Shown in pieces: positions 1-11,200 of a stretch of DNA of 64,000 nt. This stretch comes from Mytilus galloprovincialis (lineage: Eukaryota; Mollusca; Bivalvia; Mytilida; Mytilidae). The position numbers and the translations under genes are program-made. Below the pieces are notes generated by a model. It was not told where the DNA came from, did not search any database, and was given only the letters and a program-made list of their open reading frames with translations. Within the stretch, counting starts at the first letter, position 1. The number at the start of each line of letters is the position of its first letter. The DNA is taken from the NCBI RefSeq assembly GCF_965363235.1, contig NC_134845.1, forward strand, positions 63,765,261 through 63,829,260. Direction: 5' to 3'.

Positions 1-1817
1 TGACAGTGCGTCTAGAGCATAAGCTTGATTGTGAGGAAACCACGTGCAAAAAAATTTTGTTTGTTTGTTGAGGATTGATGCAAACAGATCTATTGTTGGT
101 GACCCTAGCTTTAGGAATATTTTTTGTACTATAGATCTTTCTAGTGTCCATTCTGTGTGTCTTATTTTGTTTCTCGACAATAAATCCGCTAGAATGTTTG
201 CTTTGCCCGCAATGTGGGCTGCTTTCAATTGAATCTGATGATCGATTGCCAAATTCCATAATTCCCAAGTTTTTTGACAAAGAATCATTGATTTGGTCCC
301 CCCTTGACGATTGATGTATTGTACCACCGTTGAGTTGTCGCAACGTATTAATACATTTTTCCCCCTCAATTGGGATAAGAAGTGTTTTATCGTTCTTATC
401 ACTGCTTCCATTTCTAAGCAGTTGATATGGAGTTTTTTCTCCGATAGGTTCCAGGTTCCTTGTGCTATCTGAGTCCCCATGTGACCTCCCCAACCCACTG
501 ATGTTGAGGCATCTGTTGTCATAGTGGCATGGGTTTCCCAATGTTTCAATGATCTCCCCTTTTTTATGTTGGTTTGATCTAACCACCATTTTAGATGGCT
601 TCTTAGATGTGCAGTAATTGGGACTTTGAACTCCAGATTCTGTGAAACTGATTTCCAAATTTCAACAGATGTATTTGAACAGGTCTCATGTGTAATCTTG
701 CATTGGGAATTATTTCTAAGCAGGATGACATTATCCCTAGAAGGTGAAGAAAATCTCTGGCTATTACTTGATTTTGAAGGATCATTGCCTGGGATGAAGT
801 TATTAATTTGGACGTTCTTTCCACTGTTGGCAAAACGATCCCCAGATCCAAGAGAAACATTGCCCCTAAGTATGTTATCTGTTGTGATGGATCCAAAGTG
901 GACTTTTTTAAGTTTATTATGAATCCTAGTTCGACAAGGAGATTGAGTACTAATTCTCGATCTAATATTAATTGATTTTTTTCCTGATTCAGAAGGAACC
1001 AGTCGTCTAGATAGACAACCAGTCGTATGCCCCTTGACCTTAAATGGTCAGCTACTACTGCCACAATTTTTGTAAAAACTCTTGGGGCTGAGGTTGGACC
1101 GAAAGGTAGAGCCTTGAACTGAAGAGCTCTCCCGTTTTTTAGACAAAACCTCAGATATTTCTTGTGCGTTTTGTAAATTGGGACGTGTAAATATGCGTCC
1201 TTTAAGTCCAGACTGATTCCCCAATCTCCTTGTTTCACCAGATTGAGAACCGTAGAAAGAGAATCCATTTTGAAATGTTGTTTTCGGAGATACCTGTTGA
1301 GGGGTTTTAAATTTATTACTGGTCTCATGTCCCCTGTTTTCTTGGGGACAAGAAAAAATGTGCTGTAAAAACCGTTTTCTATTTCGTTCAGAGGTACATA
1401 TTCTACAGCTTCTTTTTGTACTAGCTCTCTTACTTCTGTATCTAAAATATCTAGATCTTTTGCAGATACACAGGTGTATTTTATTCCTGTGTTCTTTGGA
1501 ATCTCTTAGAATTCCAGTTTGTAACCCTCTTTTATAACAGAAAGCACCCATTGATCGTCTGTTATTTGTTCCCATTTTTTCAGAAAATAAATTAGACGTC
1601 CCCCAACAGGTATCTCCGGATGACAAGCCATGATATTGCTTACCTTTAAATAGTCATTTTCTTTGTTTGTTTTTTCCCTGGTTGCCCCATGAGGGACGAA
1701 AATTAGTTCCTGTTTTCTCGAACTTATTGTCACTCTTGTCAGGTCTGGAAACAGTGCTTGTTCTCTGAAAAGGACGCTGAGTACTTGGAGTTGATTTAAA
1801 ACTGTTCTGATTAACAT
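1..1817 (-). pseudogene. DIRS-like reverse transcriptase-RNase H reading frame, broken
   Basis: The frame opens at about 1817, inside the end of ORF1, and reads GGRLIYFLKKWEQITDDQWVL, the start of the RT region. An in-frame stop at 1506-1508 interrupts it. The same frame continues through the palm, with LDLKDAYLHVPI, ALPFGPTSAPRVFTK and YLDDW, to a stop near 603. The RNase H homology (TTDAS near 520, then CDNSTVVQYINRQGG) lies in another frame, so a frameshift falls at about 630-680. The two aspartates of YLDD are intact. A working protein would copy the element RNA; this copy cannot make one continuous product. Confidence 0.75.
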
Positions 1818-3160
1818 TTTGTTTCACACGTTTTGCTTGCCAATCATTAGAAGCAGTGTTTTTTCTTTTACCCAGAAAAGACCCAGGTTTATTTCCAATA
1901 TGTAACTCAGGAAGAAATTCCTTAAGTTGTTTGTCTTTTTCTATCCTATCTTTCAAGGTTTTTTCAAACTTGTCACCAAACACTCCACTGCTTGAAAGTG
2001 GTAAGGAAATTAAAGAATTTTTAAGTTCTTTTATGTCATTTAACCCAGTATCTTCCATTTCTAGTTTTCTTCTAATAAGGTGATGAAAAGCACCTGCTCT
2101 TGCAACCTGATCAACACTTTTTGTTGACATAGCAAAGATATCACGGACTTGTTGTACTGCCCTATCCATATTCACCTCTTTGTCTAATAATGTTTCTAAT
2201 AATGTACCTAATGCCTGTTGCATGTAAGACGATGAAACAATACCCATTTTAGCAGCAGCTTGTCCTTGATATGCCAATTTTTCAACTGATTTTAGATAAG
2301 GTGTATATAAAGTCTTTTTCTTATTAGAAATTGTAAAAGCTTTTGGACCATGTTTTTCAACTAGTAGGTCTGATGTAAAGCTATCTAGACTAGGTATATC
2401 CAAATGTTTTTCAGAACTTTCATGTACTGGGAAAGATAACTTATATTGCTCATTGTATGCAGTTATCTTTTCTGGTTTTTCACAATGCCATGATCCAGAA
2501 AGAATATCAATCTGACTTTTGTCTAAAACAAGGCCAACTGACTTAGAAACTGATTTAGTTTTGGCGTCGTCACCAAATAACTGATTAAGATTGTCAATAC
2601 CAGAGTCTGTTTCCTCAGTTTCTTGACACTTTAAATATTTACTGAACCTAGCTACAGTATTATGGTTTTCATTGTCACTTCTCATTGAAGTCCCATCTTC
2701 TTCATCTGAGAATAACCCAATGTTAAGTCTCTCCGAACGGCCTGGTGCCAGAGATATAACATCTCCATGTAAATTTTCCTCTGCCTCATTATCTGTAGGC
2801 AAATTTACATCAGGAGTTTGTGTTTCTTGTAAAGGTCTGCGCGCTCCCAAAGAGCCGCTATCCTGTTAATTACAAGTAGAAACATTTTGTACCTGCTCAC
2901 CCGAAGTGCCAGGGTTTTGACTAGTTTCCATAAAATTACATATTTTATCTAACCTTGAATCAAATTGGGCAAACCTGCTTTCCTATTTCTGTTCTAAGGT
3001 GTCTAGCTGGTCGTGTAGACCTGCTTTTATTCTTAGTCAAAGAAGAAGAACGAGTACGAGCCGCCATCTTTGTCGTTTCGTTCGCGTCAGTTGACAAACT
3101 GGGACGTTCCTGCAAAACGTCGTCTTCGCTATTTGAACCGTTCATAGCGACTTCTGCCAT
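1654..3160 (-). pseudogene. DIRS-like ORF1 (Gag-like), broken
   Basis: The best start is the ATG at 3160 (MAEVAMNGSNSEDD). The reading shifts frame near 3030, then continues to 1654 in a frame containing two stops, TAG at 2983-2985 and TAA at 2866-2868. The uninterrupted part is 398 residues: acidic at first, then helical, with a basic Gln/Asn/Lys-rich end (NQGKNKQRK) of the kind expected for a nucleic-acid-binding Gag-like protein. I see no zinc knuckle. It overlaps the RT frame by about 160 bases in a different phase. Family assignment is by position next to the RT, not by a recognised domain. Confidence 0.55.
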
Positions 3161-3489
3161 AATGTTAATTATTTTAATACTTCTTAACTCATAAACTAAT
3201 TATTTCAATGTATTTTCTCAGAGCGAAAACACGACCGGCTGGATTTTCGCCGGAAAGAAGACTGAGGTTCTAAGCGCTTAACTGATATAGATGTAGATGA
3301 TTTTTAAAAGATCAGCTAAGCGCTTGAGCGAGATAAGACCAAATACCGGAGAGAATATCCAATTATGTAAACCTATCAGGTAAGTGTAACGGAGTGAATA
3401 TAAAATTCGAGTAATTATAAGTTTTCAGTTTATACTAGTATTCACTTCTCGTGTTTAACTTATCCCATAGCTAACTATGCGATATGGGA
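3161..3489. other. 5' flank of the DIRS-like element
   Basis: This stretch has no ORF. It holds two copies of the palindromic core TAAGCGCTT, at 3271-3279 and 3317-3325, 46 bases apart, and a short CCGGC..GCCGG inverted pair near 3235-3255. It may include the element's terminal repeat, but without the other end I cannot set a boundary. Confidence 0.35.
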
Positions 3490-3600
3490 TTTGTTCATTG
3501 CTGAAGGCCGTACAGGAATATAGTTGTCAACGTCTATGTCATTTGGTCTCTAGTGTAGTGAAGTCATTGTTAATCTTACCACACATCCTTGTTTTTATTA
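3490..3600 (+). repeat. Fragment of mussel interspersed repeat R1
   Basis: The fragment contains 'ttgctgaaggccgtac', 'gtcatttggtctct' and 'accacac'. It matches the 3' part of the fuller copy at 44830-45180. R1 is the name used here for that roughly 340-bp family. Confidence 0.6.
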
Positions 3601-3670
3601 TCTGCTTTTTATTATGAACATATAATTAGTATATATTTTTGTAGATAATGTTTTTTAATTGTTTACAGAA

Positions 3671-3777
3671 ATGAAGTTATATTTGATTGGAGTTATCTCC
3701 CTTTTGGGCCTCTCGTGTGGGGACGCTAAAGATATAGGAACGGTGATCGGTATCGACCTCGAAACTACTTATTCGTG
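3671..3777 (+). pseudogene. BiP pseudogene, exon-1-like block
   Basis: The acceptor 'gtttacag' precedes ATG by two bases, as in the intact gene. The block encodes MKLYLIGVISLLGLSCG and then [18 protein letters not shown]. It ends at the donor TG|GTAAGT in the same phase as the intact copy. The reading frame is still open here. Confidence 0.8.
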
Positions 3778-4199
3778 GTAAGTAAAAAATTGTGACATTT
3801 TAATAGTATAAAGGGATGACATTATATTTCATTGTCATAAACTGAAATTGTATTCTTTGTTGCATATAATCAGAAGAAATTTTGACGGCATAAGAATTTT
3901 TTTTTTTTTTTTATAACGAATTTTCTTTATTGTAACAAATAGACTAGCACAACATGTATGAACAAAGGTGTACAGAATGGCATTTTCACACAAAAGAAGT
4001 ATTGTATTATAAAACAACAATTGAATATATATGATGGTGCAATAGTAGGTTGAAAATAAATAAATATCTTATAACATTGAAGTCTTACTTGTTCTTGCAA
4101 TATACATAAGTGGTGTATCAATAAAATTTAACATTTAGTATTTATTCTATTATAGGGGCCCAGGGACTCCAGTATTTGTTATATTCCTCTACAGAGAGG

Positions 4200-5460
4200 T
4201 TTTTAAATGAAATATATTTTTTCTAAATTCAAGTGTTCCTTTAAATAGTTTTTTAAAGCATTTAAAAATGGCAAAACTTCTTGTAGTTTTGTTCGGTAAA
4301 TGTAGTATTTTGAAAATAGAATATTTTTAACAAAATTCAATTTAACATTTTCGAAGATACCAAATAAAATAATCATAATATTCAAAGGCAGTTCAATATT
4401 TGTCATTTCAAAAATCTAAATGTTTAGTGCATGCCAGAGACTGGCGACCATAGGACAGCTCCAAGATAAATGTTCTATGGTCTCTGGTCCTTCTTTACAA
4501 AATGTACACATGTTGTTACTATTTATTTTCATCTTGTAAAGAGGTGAATTAGTTCCCAAAATTCTATGGATAATTCTATATTGGAACCAGCAAAGCTTAG
4601 TGCTTTAACTATATTTTGTACACGAAGTATGTATTTTTTTCCAGTTAATACCAGTCATATTAAGATGGTTCTCCCATTTTCCTTTGCAGTAATGTAACGT
4701 ATTTTTCATTCAATATTTTGTACATGTCCTTTGAACCTTTTTTTGATTCAAAAAAGATACTTATGTTAAAAGGTAGTATTGCATGAATTTTTTTCTCCTT
4801 TACTTCAATATTGATCGTGTTTAACCACTCGTTAAGCGAGTGTGCTATTCCATAATAATGTAAAATATTTGGCCTAAATTGATATAATTGTTGGAAATTT
4901 GATATGACATAACTTTGCCCTGGTCATCTAACAAATCTTGCACTGTCCAAATTCCCGCATTTGCCCAGTTTTTATAATAGACTCTTGAACCACCAATTTT
5001 AAGGTTTTCTACCTCCCATAAAGAATACGATAGAATTTCATCAATACATCTTGGTTTTCTAATTTGATTAAGGGTTTTCCAAGCATCAAAAACCTCTTGC
5101 CAAAATTTATTTGATGACCTTTTAATAAGCCCAATATAACTTATTTCAATAAAATTTATTTGCTCCACAATAGAGACTAATCTCACCCACTTTGAATTCG
5201 AATTATATAAACGTCTCACCCATGTAAGTTTTAGTCCCTGTATAAATGCTTTTAAATTTAGCATTTTTAAACCACCCTTATAATAATCTTGACATAAAAG
5301 ATCTCGCTTGACTTTATTTGGTTTATTATCCCAGATAAAAGCATACATTTTATTTGTTAAATTAAGTAACATATTCTCATCTGGACTAGGGATAGATAGA
5401 AACAGATGATTTAATTTAGCTATGACCAAAGTTTTTAAAATGGTAATCTTTTCAAAGGGG
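4200..5460 (-). mobile_element. LINE (L1/Tx1-like) 3' fragment in intron 1 of the BiP pseudogene
   Basis: Minus-strand frames give the C-terminal part of a non-LTR RT: KLNHLFLSIPSPDENMLLNL, AFIWDNKPNKVKRDLLCQDY, KGGLKMLNLKAFIQGLKLTW at 5429-4845. Further on come IIHRILGTNSPLYKMKINSN and a Cys-His motif (MCTFCKEGPETIEHLSWSC) around 4580-4440. Frame breaks separate the pieces. The catalytic RT core and endonuclease are missing, so this is a 5'-truncated, decayed insertion. Confidence 0.75.
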
Positions 5461-5810
5461 AAACTTTTTATACAACTTTACTTTATAGATACATACATTT
5501 CAAAATAATATTGTGTTAACATTCGACTAAAATAGTAAACTGAACCAGCATATTGTTTCCAGTGATCAGACTATACATAGAAATATGTACAACGTAAACT
5601 ATTTTCCAATAGAAAGACTTATCGGATACTATAGTCTTAAAAGAGTGAACAGTGGCGCCAATATTACAAGAATTTTATGGGTAAAACTAAATTTATTAAT
5701 TTGAAGCAGTACTCAGAAACTTTATTAATTTCTACATACACTACATTTTCTTCATTGTATGTTTAAATTTCTATTATTGAAGTTTAAACAATGTCTTTAT
5801 ACATTTTTAG

Positions 5811-6279
5811 CGTCGGAGTGTATAAAATGGAAGAGTTGAAATCATTGCAAATGAGCAAGGAAACAGAATTACTCCTTCTTATGTAGCATTTGCAAAAGAC
5901 GGTGAGCGTCAGATAGGTGATGCTGCCAAAAACCAACTGACGTCTAATCCGAAGAAAACAATATTTGACGTAAAACGTCTGATTGGTCGGGAATGGGATG
6001 ACGATGTAGTCCAATGAGACATGAGACTTTATCCTTTCAACGTATTAAACAAGAACAGGAAACCGCATATAGAAGTAAAGGTTGGAAGTTCTTCTCTCCA
6101 GAGGAAATATCTGCATTGGTTCTGAGTAGGATGAAATACATTGCAGAAGGATATCTTGGTAAAAATGTAATACACGCAGTTGTTACTGTCCCCGCCTACT
6201 TCAATGACGCACAGAGATAGGCTACCAAAGATGCTGGAATAATTACTGGTCTCAATGTTAAAAGAATCATCAATGAACC
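5811..6279 (+). pseudogene. BiP pseudogene, exon-2-like block
   Basis: The block opens after 'acatttttag' and closes at GAACC|GTTAGT, the phase used by the intact gene. It is 469 bases against 480 in the intact exon, so the frame is lost. In-frame TGA (6015-6017) and TAG (about 6218-6220) codons add to the damage. Nucleotide similarity to 47136-47615 remains high. Confidence 0.85.
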
Positions 6280-6442
6280 GTTAGTATCCAAATCTAAGGG
6301 GAAAAAGTATAAACAAAAATGCCGAACTTTAAGGAAAATTCGAAATAACTGAAGTTCATAAGAGATTAAATATTCCAAAACAAAAATTTAGTTCAGGTTT
6401 TCCACAGTTTGTAAAAACCATATAATCTAGTCTTTCAGATTA

Positions 6443-6600
6443 AATAAACTCATTATAGATACCAGGATTTAATTTTAAATTTACGCCACACGCGCGTTTC
6501 GTCTACAAAAGACTCATCATCAGTGACGCTCGAATCCCAAACAGTTAAAAAGCCCAAATAATGTACGAAGTTGAAGAGCAATTATTGAACAGGAAGCACT
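6443..6600 (-). repeat. Interspersed repeat R2
   Basis: Carries 'ataccaggattt', 'acgcgcgtttcgtctac', 'agactcatca' and 'gacgct'. A near copy lies at 11050-11190. It sits in the second intron of the BiP pseudogene. It is a short mussel repeat with no coding potential. Confidence 0.65.
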
Positions 6601-6794
6601 CTGACCACACAATAAAGAAACGTTTAAAGTGTTATCATTTTTCATTTTATGCTAATTTTTACTTTGTATAATGAAATCCAAAGTAATGATTTGTGCAGTT
6701 ATTTTTTGCAAATCGATTTCTTGCGAAAAACACTGATGTTATCAAACACAAAATAGCATTTTTGTTGTCTACATTTCTGTCTGTTTATCCTTAG

Positions 6795-7066
6795 AACTGC
6801 AGTAGCTATTTCCTATGGTCTCAATAAGGACGGAGAGAAAAATATCCCTGTGTTTGATCTTGGAGGAGGAATTTTTTATGTTTCCATTTTACTGACTATC
6901 GATAATGGAATATTTGAGGTTACCGCCACGAATGGAGACACTCATGTGGGCGGTGAAGATTTTGACCAAAGAGTTATGAACCATTTTGTAAAATTACACA
7001 GAAAGAAAACATGGAAAAGACATAAGTACGGACAAGCTAAACACGCCCTGCCGTCTCACTGGTATT
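6795..7066 (+). pseudogene. BiP pseudogene, exon-3-like block, truncated
   Basis: Starts after 'tatccttag' and reads [20 protein letters not shown], then [10 protein letters not shown] with the second phosphate loop altered (GGGTFDVS in the intact copy). It ends shortly after a small internal deletion where a foreign repeat begins. Confidence 0.8.
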
Positions 7067-7180
7067 AATAGTGGGTTGTTGTTATGACAAAAGAAACATA
7101 TCCGATATAATTTGTGAAACTTTTATTCCTTAACGGTCAACCAACTCGTGATGGCGTCTGTAAGCCAGTTGTTGTTCATT
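7067..7180 (-). repeat. RT-tail repeat fragment
   Basis: Contains 'aaacatatccgatat', 'cttaacggtcaacc' and 'ctcgtgatggcgtc', the minus-strand tail of the RT family seen more fully at 9730-10410 and 34955-35830. It cuts off the BiP pseudogene. From 7180 to 7924 I see no gene or clear repeat. Confidence 0.6.
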
Positions 7181-7924
7181 CTGTCGGTGTGTTTAGCTTT
7201 TGAATTTAACATTACATTAGGAACTCTCCGTTTTAAATTTTCCTCGGGGTTCTGTATTTATGTTATTTTACTTTTTATAGCAAACATTATCAGCAAAATT
7301 TTTTTTTTTAAATAAGCCACATAATTAGTGGATGGTGAATTGTCTTTTCATAGGTGTTATATACAGTGAACATATCTTTTATTCAAGCATATTATTTTTG
7401 AAGATATACCTAAGAAACAATAGACTGGGTTCCAGCTATGTATAATCTTTTTGTTGTATACATTAATACATGAAATATGTAATATGCACACTATCTGAAT
7501 TTTTTCGATGTCAAGGATGTAATTCAAACCAATAACCTGCTTTTGCAAGACTTTAAAAAATTTTGTTCGCTTCATTATCACAGCAAATATCAAATAATAC
7601 TGATGTTGATGAGACTGGTATATATGGTAAGAAGTAAGATCTCATTTTTTATTTTAATGAAAACTGTTTGAAAAACATGCACATTACGACTATTGACACA
7701 TTTACTACTGAAGGTCGGTATGTTTAGTTAAATACAAACATGACTAAAGACTACATTTATGAAAAAGGAAACTGCAACGTATGATTAGCCGTGCATAAAG
7801 TGCATACACTTTCAGAGCGCTTCACCGTCTTTCTTCTTTAATATTCTTTTTTGTGTTCATCAGTCAATTAATCACGAAAGCATATTAAACCTTCCTATAT
7901 CGCATCATAGCTTAATATGACGTT

Positions 7925-8175
7925 TAAGTGTTTAGATGTATTATATCAATTTAATTTTTTTAAGATTTTAACGCCACTTTTAATCACCGCTTTTGTGAAG
8001 CCGAAGTGCTCGGGAAAAAAACACCGACCTTCGAAAGGAAAACTGACAATCCTAGTCAATTACGATTGGAGTCGAGTGCACCGGCACGAGCGGGGTTCGA
8101 ACTATCAACCTAATTGTTGACTGGCTAGTGATTACAGTAGTAACTACTCAGACCACTCGGCCACCGAGGCCCCTT
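7925..8175 (-). repeat. tRNA-derived SINE
   Basis: Read on the minus strand, the 5' head is tRNA-like (Ser/Leu type). It has an A-box-like TGGCCGAGTGG and a B-box-like AGTTCGAACCC about 70 bases later, followed by a non-tRNA body ('cccgagcactccggcttc') typical of molluscan SINEs. The head has no proper anticodon stem, so this is a SINE and not a tRNA gene. Confidence 0.75.
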
Positions 8176-9084
8176 GTACCATATGACGAATCACGTGAAT
8201 GAACATTATCCAAAATCAACATATTTACATAGAATAAACAAGTCAGTCGTTATAATATAACTTTTCAGCAGGGTTACATACTTCTTAATTCTATCGAATA
8301 ATGATTATAAAGGGAGAACCCAACACCAATAAATTGTTACTATACAAATAATTGCCAACTCTTTGACTAAGACATTTTTGTCTAGTTTAAATTTCAGAAA
8401 ATTTTGACAAAATATTAATTTTGAAATGTTGACAAAAATATGGAAATTTCAAGAAATTTGAATCACACAACTTACAGGAATAATTTCGTTTGATATATAG
8501 CAATTTGAAAAACAGTTATTTGATCATTGAAAAGCTTGAATTTTCTATTCTAATAGAATATGATTAAAACGTGCATCTGGCTTTAAAGAGATAACTCCCG
8601 TAAGTGTTCTCTAACCCTTTATCTACCCACAAAGGTTGTTCCTTTATCAGGCATGTATATGTATTATCGTCTTCTCTTTTTTTTTTCTCGTACATAACAT
8701 CTTTTATGTTTTAAAATCAAATTCAAAAGTTTAGTTTTGAGGAAACTTAAATATTTTTCTGAAGATAATTTCCCGCTTACGATGAAAAGGTTCCGATAAA
8801 AAGTTCAAAACATTAGCTTACAGTGCATACGAAAGGAAAGGAAATCAACAGACCTAAATATAACTCTGAAACTAACTTTGTTCTGCCACATTTTGAAAGC
8901 AGATAGAAAATGTCGTTATTTAATAAAAGTCCTGTCTTAAAATATCTACCTTCTTTGTTAACTTATAAGAGATGGAAAATTACTGATGAAAGTTCTAACC
9001 TTATCCGTTTAACTAACTCTATATTTAACACACTTCGAACAAAGTTGTTATTTTTAATACAGAATGAAGTAATTTAAAACCAAA
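8176..9084. other. Gene-free AT-rich stretch
   Basis: No coding region, strong repeat or RNA gene was recognised here. The sequence is AT-rich with short direct-repeat-like runs of 'gacaaaatat' type. Confidence 0.4.
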
Positions 9085-9290
9085 AATGTGGTATGATTTC
9101 CAATGAGACAACTCTCCACAAGCAACCAAATGACACAGAAATGAACAACTATAAGTCACCGTATGGCCTTCAACAATGAGCCCACATTGCATAGTCAGCT
9201 ATAAAAAGCCTCAAAATTAAAATGTAAAACAATTAAAACGAGAAAACTAACGGTATAAGATATGTACAAAACGTTAACGAAAAACAAATA
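9085..9290 (-). repeat. R1 interspersed repeat
   Basis: Begins 'tgtggtatgatttccaatg', continues with 'agacaactctccac' and 'ggccttcaacaatgagc', and is the reverse complement of the 44830-45180 copy. From 9290 to 9729 I see nothing assignable. Confidence 0.7.
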
Positions 9291-9729
9291 TTTATTACAT
9301 CATCAAACGACAACTATACAGTTTTAAATCTTATCTATTGAAACGTAGAATATGGCATTTGTTTTGTAGAAAGTTAAAGTCACAATTTATGATCTGATGT
9401 CAGCTGATCAAAATCCTACTTAATAAAGTATAGACTTCAGTTGCGGTTGATTTATTGTCAAATTGACTTTTAAAACATGAATCAGTTGAATGACTGTCAA
9501 ATTTAAATCACTTTAGTGAAAATGAAAAATACAATATGTATTGCGTTTTAAACTTAAAAGCCACTTAACCCATTTACATGCCTTATAGATATATTTGTGA
9601 ATTGGAACTTTATATTCTTTTAGTAACAATTTCTGATACAATAGTGTAAAATTTATGATTTCGTCGTAAAATGCATGTACGGCATCTTAATCAAAATAGA
9701 TAAACTCATACTTTTCAAACATATCTTGA

Positions 9730-10410
9730 CTTACATCTAGAAATTAACAATAAGCGTCGGTTGAAAACAAAATTTTACGATAAACCAGGTGATTTCAACT
9801 TCCCAATTGCGAACGTTCTATTAGCATGAAGCAAAATATCAGCAGCGCTTGCATACGGAGTATATATCTCCCAATTGATACGATATTCCTGCGCTTTTAT
9901 TTCATATCATGATTTCCTTTATAGAGGGTTGCTGCTCACAAGGAAGCTATTAAACGAAGAGTTCAAATTTTGAAATTGAAATTATCCCTTTGTAAATTTT
10001 ACGGACACCATCACGAGTTGGTTGACCGTTATGGAATAACCGTTTCACAGATGATATCGGATATGTTTCTTACGTCGTAACTACAATCCTATCCCTTTTC
10101 ATGAATATGACCTTCCGAATTAGACTATTTACCGGATTTGTAATAACTTGAGCAACACAACGGGTGCCATATGCGAAGCAGGATCTGCTTACCCTTCAAG
10201 AACACCTGGGATCACCCCCAGTTTTTTGTGGGGTTCGTATTTCTCAGTGTTTTGTTTTCTATGTTGTTTCGTGTGTACTGTTATTTGTCTGTTTGTCTTT
10301 TTCATTTTTAGCCATGGCGTTATCAGTTTATTATCGATTTATGAGTTTGACTGTTCATCGTGTATCTTTCGCCCCTCTGTTGATATATATCATGTAAAAT
10401 TGCATCCCAA
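9730..10410 (+). mobile_element. RT element 3' end plus its 3' non-coding tail
   Basis: Broken frames read KTKFYDKPGDFNFP, AYGVYISQLIRYS, SYHDFL and RGLLLTRKLLN, the end of a reverse-transcriptase protein common in mussel genomes. I place it near the Penelope-like group from memory, with low certainty. A conserved non-coding tail follows ('acaacgggtgcc', 'tgtttgtctttttcattttt'). Stops and shifts make it inactive. Confidence 0.6.
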
Positions 10411-10499
10411 ACTCTGGTCAAGATTTAGAGAGGCAAAGGATACTGAGAGTAAGCACATCCTCCTTAACATGAAACATCCGTCGTGCTGATCAGTTAAGT

Positions 10500-10900
10500 A
10501 CAAACCAGGTGATAGATCTTAGTCAATTATTCACATTCGAATAACAGTAGTACAAGACTGGGGAAACGACGATTAAAAAATATATCATTTGTCATCTTTA
10601 AAACCGATATTCCGTAAAGGTCAACGATGGCGTCCAAAATTATTTCTGAAAGGATGATTTCAACTTCACCAGTTGAAAGTCTTGGTGCAATAGCTCGATT
10701 GTGAGAAGCAACACTGTACCAAGGAAAGCATCACGAGAAACGTAAGCCCTTACTATTGTATCAACTGCAAGATATATTATATAATACTCCAAATGCAGGC
10801 GCTGCTGGAATGTTGCTACAAAGAACAAGCTTATTCACAGTGACGAAGCTAAACTCATTTCTTTGGTCGTAAAGATTTGTTTTTAACCGACCCTTGTTGT
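10500..10900 (-). mobile_element. RT element 3' fragment, opposite orientation
   Basis: A diverged minus-strand copy of the same family ('gatgatttcaacttcacc', 'ggcgctgctggaatgttgctac'). It lies tail to tail with the plus-strand copy at 9730-10410. Confidence 0.5.
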
Positions 10901-11049
10901 CAATTGCTTGAGTTTGAGGCAAACTTATTTGCAGTATTTGTATTTCAAGTTTGTTATGATAGATGCTTCAAACATATTCGTCATACTTCGAACATTTAGT
11001 CAGAGGACATTTGCTTCAAATCAAAAAAGTACTCAATAGTTATCAAAAG

Positions 11050-11200
11050 TACCAGGATTATAATTTAGTACGCCAGACGCGCGTTTCGTCTACATAAGAC
11101 TCATCAGTGACGCTGAAATCGAAATAGTTATAAAGCCAAACAAGTACAAAGTTGAAGAGCATTGATGATCCAAAATTCCAAAAAGTTGTGCCAAATATGC
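11050..11200 (-). repeat. R2 interspersed repeat
   Basis: Carries 'taccaggattataattt', 'acgcgcgtttcgtctac' and 'gactcatcagtgacgct', matching 6443-6600. From 11200 to 12084 there is no recognised gene. I looked there for a RING exon upstream of the B-box exon and found none. Confidence 0.65.

Larger units (their letters stand above)
1..3160 (-). mobile_element. Decayed DIRS-like retrotransposon, cut by the window edge
   Basis: A minus-strand retroelement runs off the left edge. In order it has an ORF1/Gag-like region (3160 down to 1654), a reverse transcriptase in an overlapping frame (1817 to about 603), and an RNase H-like region (about 600 to 1). The RT reads VVYLDDW at the catalytic site and HVPIYKTHKKYLRF upstream of it, which is the DIRS style. 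The RNase H part reads CDNSTVVQYINRQGG. A tyrosine recombinase, expected downstream in DIRS elements, would lie beyond base 1, so the class call rests on RT and RNase H only. The copy is inactive, with several stops and frameshifts. Confidence 0.75.
3671..7066 (+). pseudogene. BiP/GRP78-like Hsp70 pseudogene
   Basis: Three exon-like blocks match the intact BiP gene at 43829-48243 and share its intron positions. Block 1 (3671-3777) gives a signal-peptide-like start and [13 protein letters not shown], with Gly changed to Glu in the first phosphate loop. Block 2 (5811-6279) covers [22 protein letters not shown] to RIINEP but has a 1-base loss near 5828, an in-frame TGA at 6015-6017, a second frame change near 6090 and a TAG after YFNDAQR at about 6218. 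Block 3 (6795-7066) covers [10 protein letters not shown] to GGEDFDQRV, then loses about 16 codons and resumes as KHALPSHW. After that an RT-tail repeat begins and the rest of the gene (GGSTRIP, substrate domain, ER tail) is absent. This is a relic with no working product. Confidence 0.85.

Noticed and set aside
1048..1626. 192-residue minus-strand frame
   Set aside because: Shadow of the DIRS-like RT frame in another phase.
8080..8175. tRNA-Ser/Leu gene on the minus strand
   Set aside because: The A and B boxes are present but the anticodon arm is not formed and a SINE body follows.
10148..10489. 113-residue frame with a hydrophobic stretch
   Set aside because: It lies in the non-coding tail of the RT family, and equivalent frames recur in the copies at 34955 and 41755.
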